This document shows positions 4,951 to 5,816 of a DNA stretch of 5,816 nt, piece after piece. The notes under the pieces were generated by a model. That model did no database searches. It was not told the origin of the DNA and saw nothing but the letters and a program-made list of their open reading frames with translations. This DNA comes from Pedosphaera sp. (GTDB lineage Bacteria; Verrucomicrobiota; Verrucomicrobiae; Limisphaerales; Pedosphaeraceae), in NCBI GenBank assembly GCA_028293265.1, contig JAQGPB010000379.1:1-5816 (forward strand), read 5' to 3'. The translations under genes were made by a program, and so were the position numbers. How positions within the stretch are numbered: position 1 is the first letter of the stretch; each line of letters begins with the position of its first letter.

Positions 4951-5816
4951 ATGGAACCAAAAGCGGACATCGCACTCATCGGCCTCGCAGTCATGGGCCA
5001 GAACCTCATCCTGAACATGAACGACCACGGCTTCGTCGTGGTCGCCTACAACCGCACCGTCTCCAAGGTGGACGAATTCCTCGCCAACGAAGCCAAGGGC
5101 ACCAACGTCATCGGCGCGCATTCCATCCCCGAAATGGTTTCCCTCCTCAAAAGCCCCCGCCGCGTCATGATGCTCGTCAAAGCCGGCGCGCCCGTGGATG
5201 AATTCATCGAACAACTTTTGCCCCACCTCGAAAAGGGCGACATCATCATTGACGGTGGCAATTCACTCTTTACTGACACCATCCGCCGCACCAAATACGT
5301 CGAGTCCAAGGGCCTGCTCTACATCGGCACCGGGGTTTCCGGCGGTGAAGAAGGCGCGCGCCATGGCCCTTCCATCATGCCCGGCGGCTCCCCCGCCGCG
5401 TGGCCTCACGTCAAGGACATCTTCCAGAAGATCGCCGCCAAAGTTGAAGACGGCACACCGTGCTGCGATTGGGTCGGCGAAGATGGCGCGGGCCATTACG
5501 TCAAGATGGTCCACAACGGGATCGAATACGGCGACATGCAGCTCATCGGCGAAGCCTATCAACTGATGCGCGTCGGCCTTGGCATGACCGCTGACGAAAT
5601 GGCCGCCGTTTTCGCCGAATGGAACAAAAGCGAACTCGATTCCTACCTCATTGAAATCACCGCGCACATTCTCACGTTCAAAGACGCCGATGGGCAGCCT
5701 CTCGTGGACAAAATTCTCGACACCGCCGGCCAGAAAGGCACCGGCAAATGGACCGTCGAATCCTCCATGGATCTCGGCATCCCCATCACCTTGATGGCCG
5801 AGGCCGTCTATGCCCG
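4951..5816 (+). CDS. gnd: 6-phosphogluconate dehydrogenase, decarboxylating, 3' end cut by window edge
   Basis: The enzyme oxidatively decarboxylates 6-phosphogluconate to ribulose 5-phosphate, making NADPH or NADH in the oxidative pentose phosphate pathway in the cytoplasm. 288 residues are visible of a family usually about 470-490 long. The N-terminal Rossmann fold has [12 protein letters not shown] (8-19); N34-R35-T36 after the second strand suggests NADP preference, as in classical Gnd. IIIDGGNS (98-105), [20 protein letters not shown] (126-145) and [19 protein letters not shown] (181-199) supply the substrate site; K185 and E192 match the catalytic Lys183 and Glu190 of the E. coli enzyme. 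[12 protein letters not shown] (257-268) opens the later helical domain. It belongs to the long, decarboxylating type, not the short YqeC-like form. A good ribosome site supports the start. The preceding 270 bp hold only repeats and a palindrome, so it probably has its own promoter. Confidence 0.96.
   Translation, partial: MEPKADIALIGLAVMGQNLILNMNDHGFVVVAYNRTVSKVDEFLANEAKGTNVIGAHSIPEMVSLLKSPRRVMMLVKAGAPVDEFIEQLLPHLEKGDIIIDGGNSLFTDTIRRTKYVESKGLLYIGTGVSGGEEGARHGPSIMPGGSPAAWPHVKDIFQKIAAKVEDGTPCCDWVGEDGAGHYVKMVHNGIEYGDMQLIGEAYQLMRVGLGMTADEMAAVFAEWNKSELDSYLIEITAHILTFKDADGQPLVDKILDTAGQKGTGKWTVESSMDLGIPITLMAEAVYA

Overview
The window looks like chromosomal DNA from a Gram-negative bacterium of fairly high GC, most plausibly a Verrucomicrobiota or other PVC-group member. 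The lineage is an inference. It rests on LpxI instead of LpxH for lipid A synthesis, weak or absent Shine-Dalgarno sites on several genes, and intergenic DNA filled with short heptamer arrays and CCCTCTCC-type hairpins, which I recall from such genomes but could not check by search.

Layout. On the minus strand, from about 2848 down to 1, lies a tightly packed three-gene phosphorelay cassette. It has a membrane-anchored PAS sensor histidine kinase (2848-1034), a single-domain Rcp1/CheY-like response regulator that overlaps it by the ATGA tetranucleotide (1037-585), and, six bases further on, a receiver-GAF protein cut by the window edge (578-1). A 343-bp divergent intergenic region (2849-3191) separates this cassette from three plus-strand genes. 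These are lpxI (3192-4013, UDP-2,3-diacylglucosamine pyrophosphatase), an unrecognised 168-residue protein (4174-4680), and the first 288 codons of gnd (4951-end, decarboxylating 6-phosphogluconate dehydrogenase).

How the genes work together. The kinase probably autophosphorylates at His365 and passes the phosphate to the Rcp1-like regulator and perhaps to the receiver of the third protein. No DNA-binding output domain is visible, so the cascade likely works through protein contacts or a further kinase step. The plus-strand genes do not form an obvious pathway: lpxI serves outer-membrane lipid A and gnd serves the oxidative pentose phosphate pathway. They are separated by repeat-rich spacers of 160 and 270 bp.

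The most unusual content is in the spacers. Three separate 7-bp-period arrays (3112-3139, 4146-4173, 4813-4853) can be written as variants of one unit, NATCSNA, with the third array inverted. One of them runs directly into a start codon. A 51-nt nested inverted repeat (4070-4120), a second inverted repeat (4724-4738) and a perfect 10-bp palindrome ahead of gnd complete the picture. I see no CRISPR array, transposase, tRNA or rRNA, and no clear novel defence or metabolic system.
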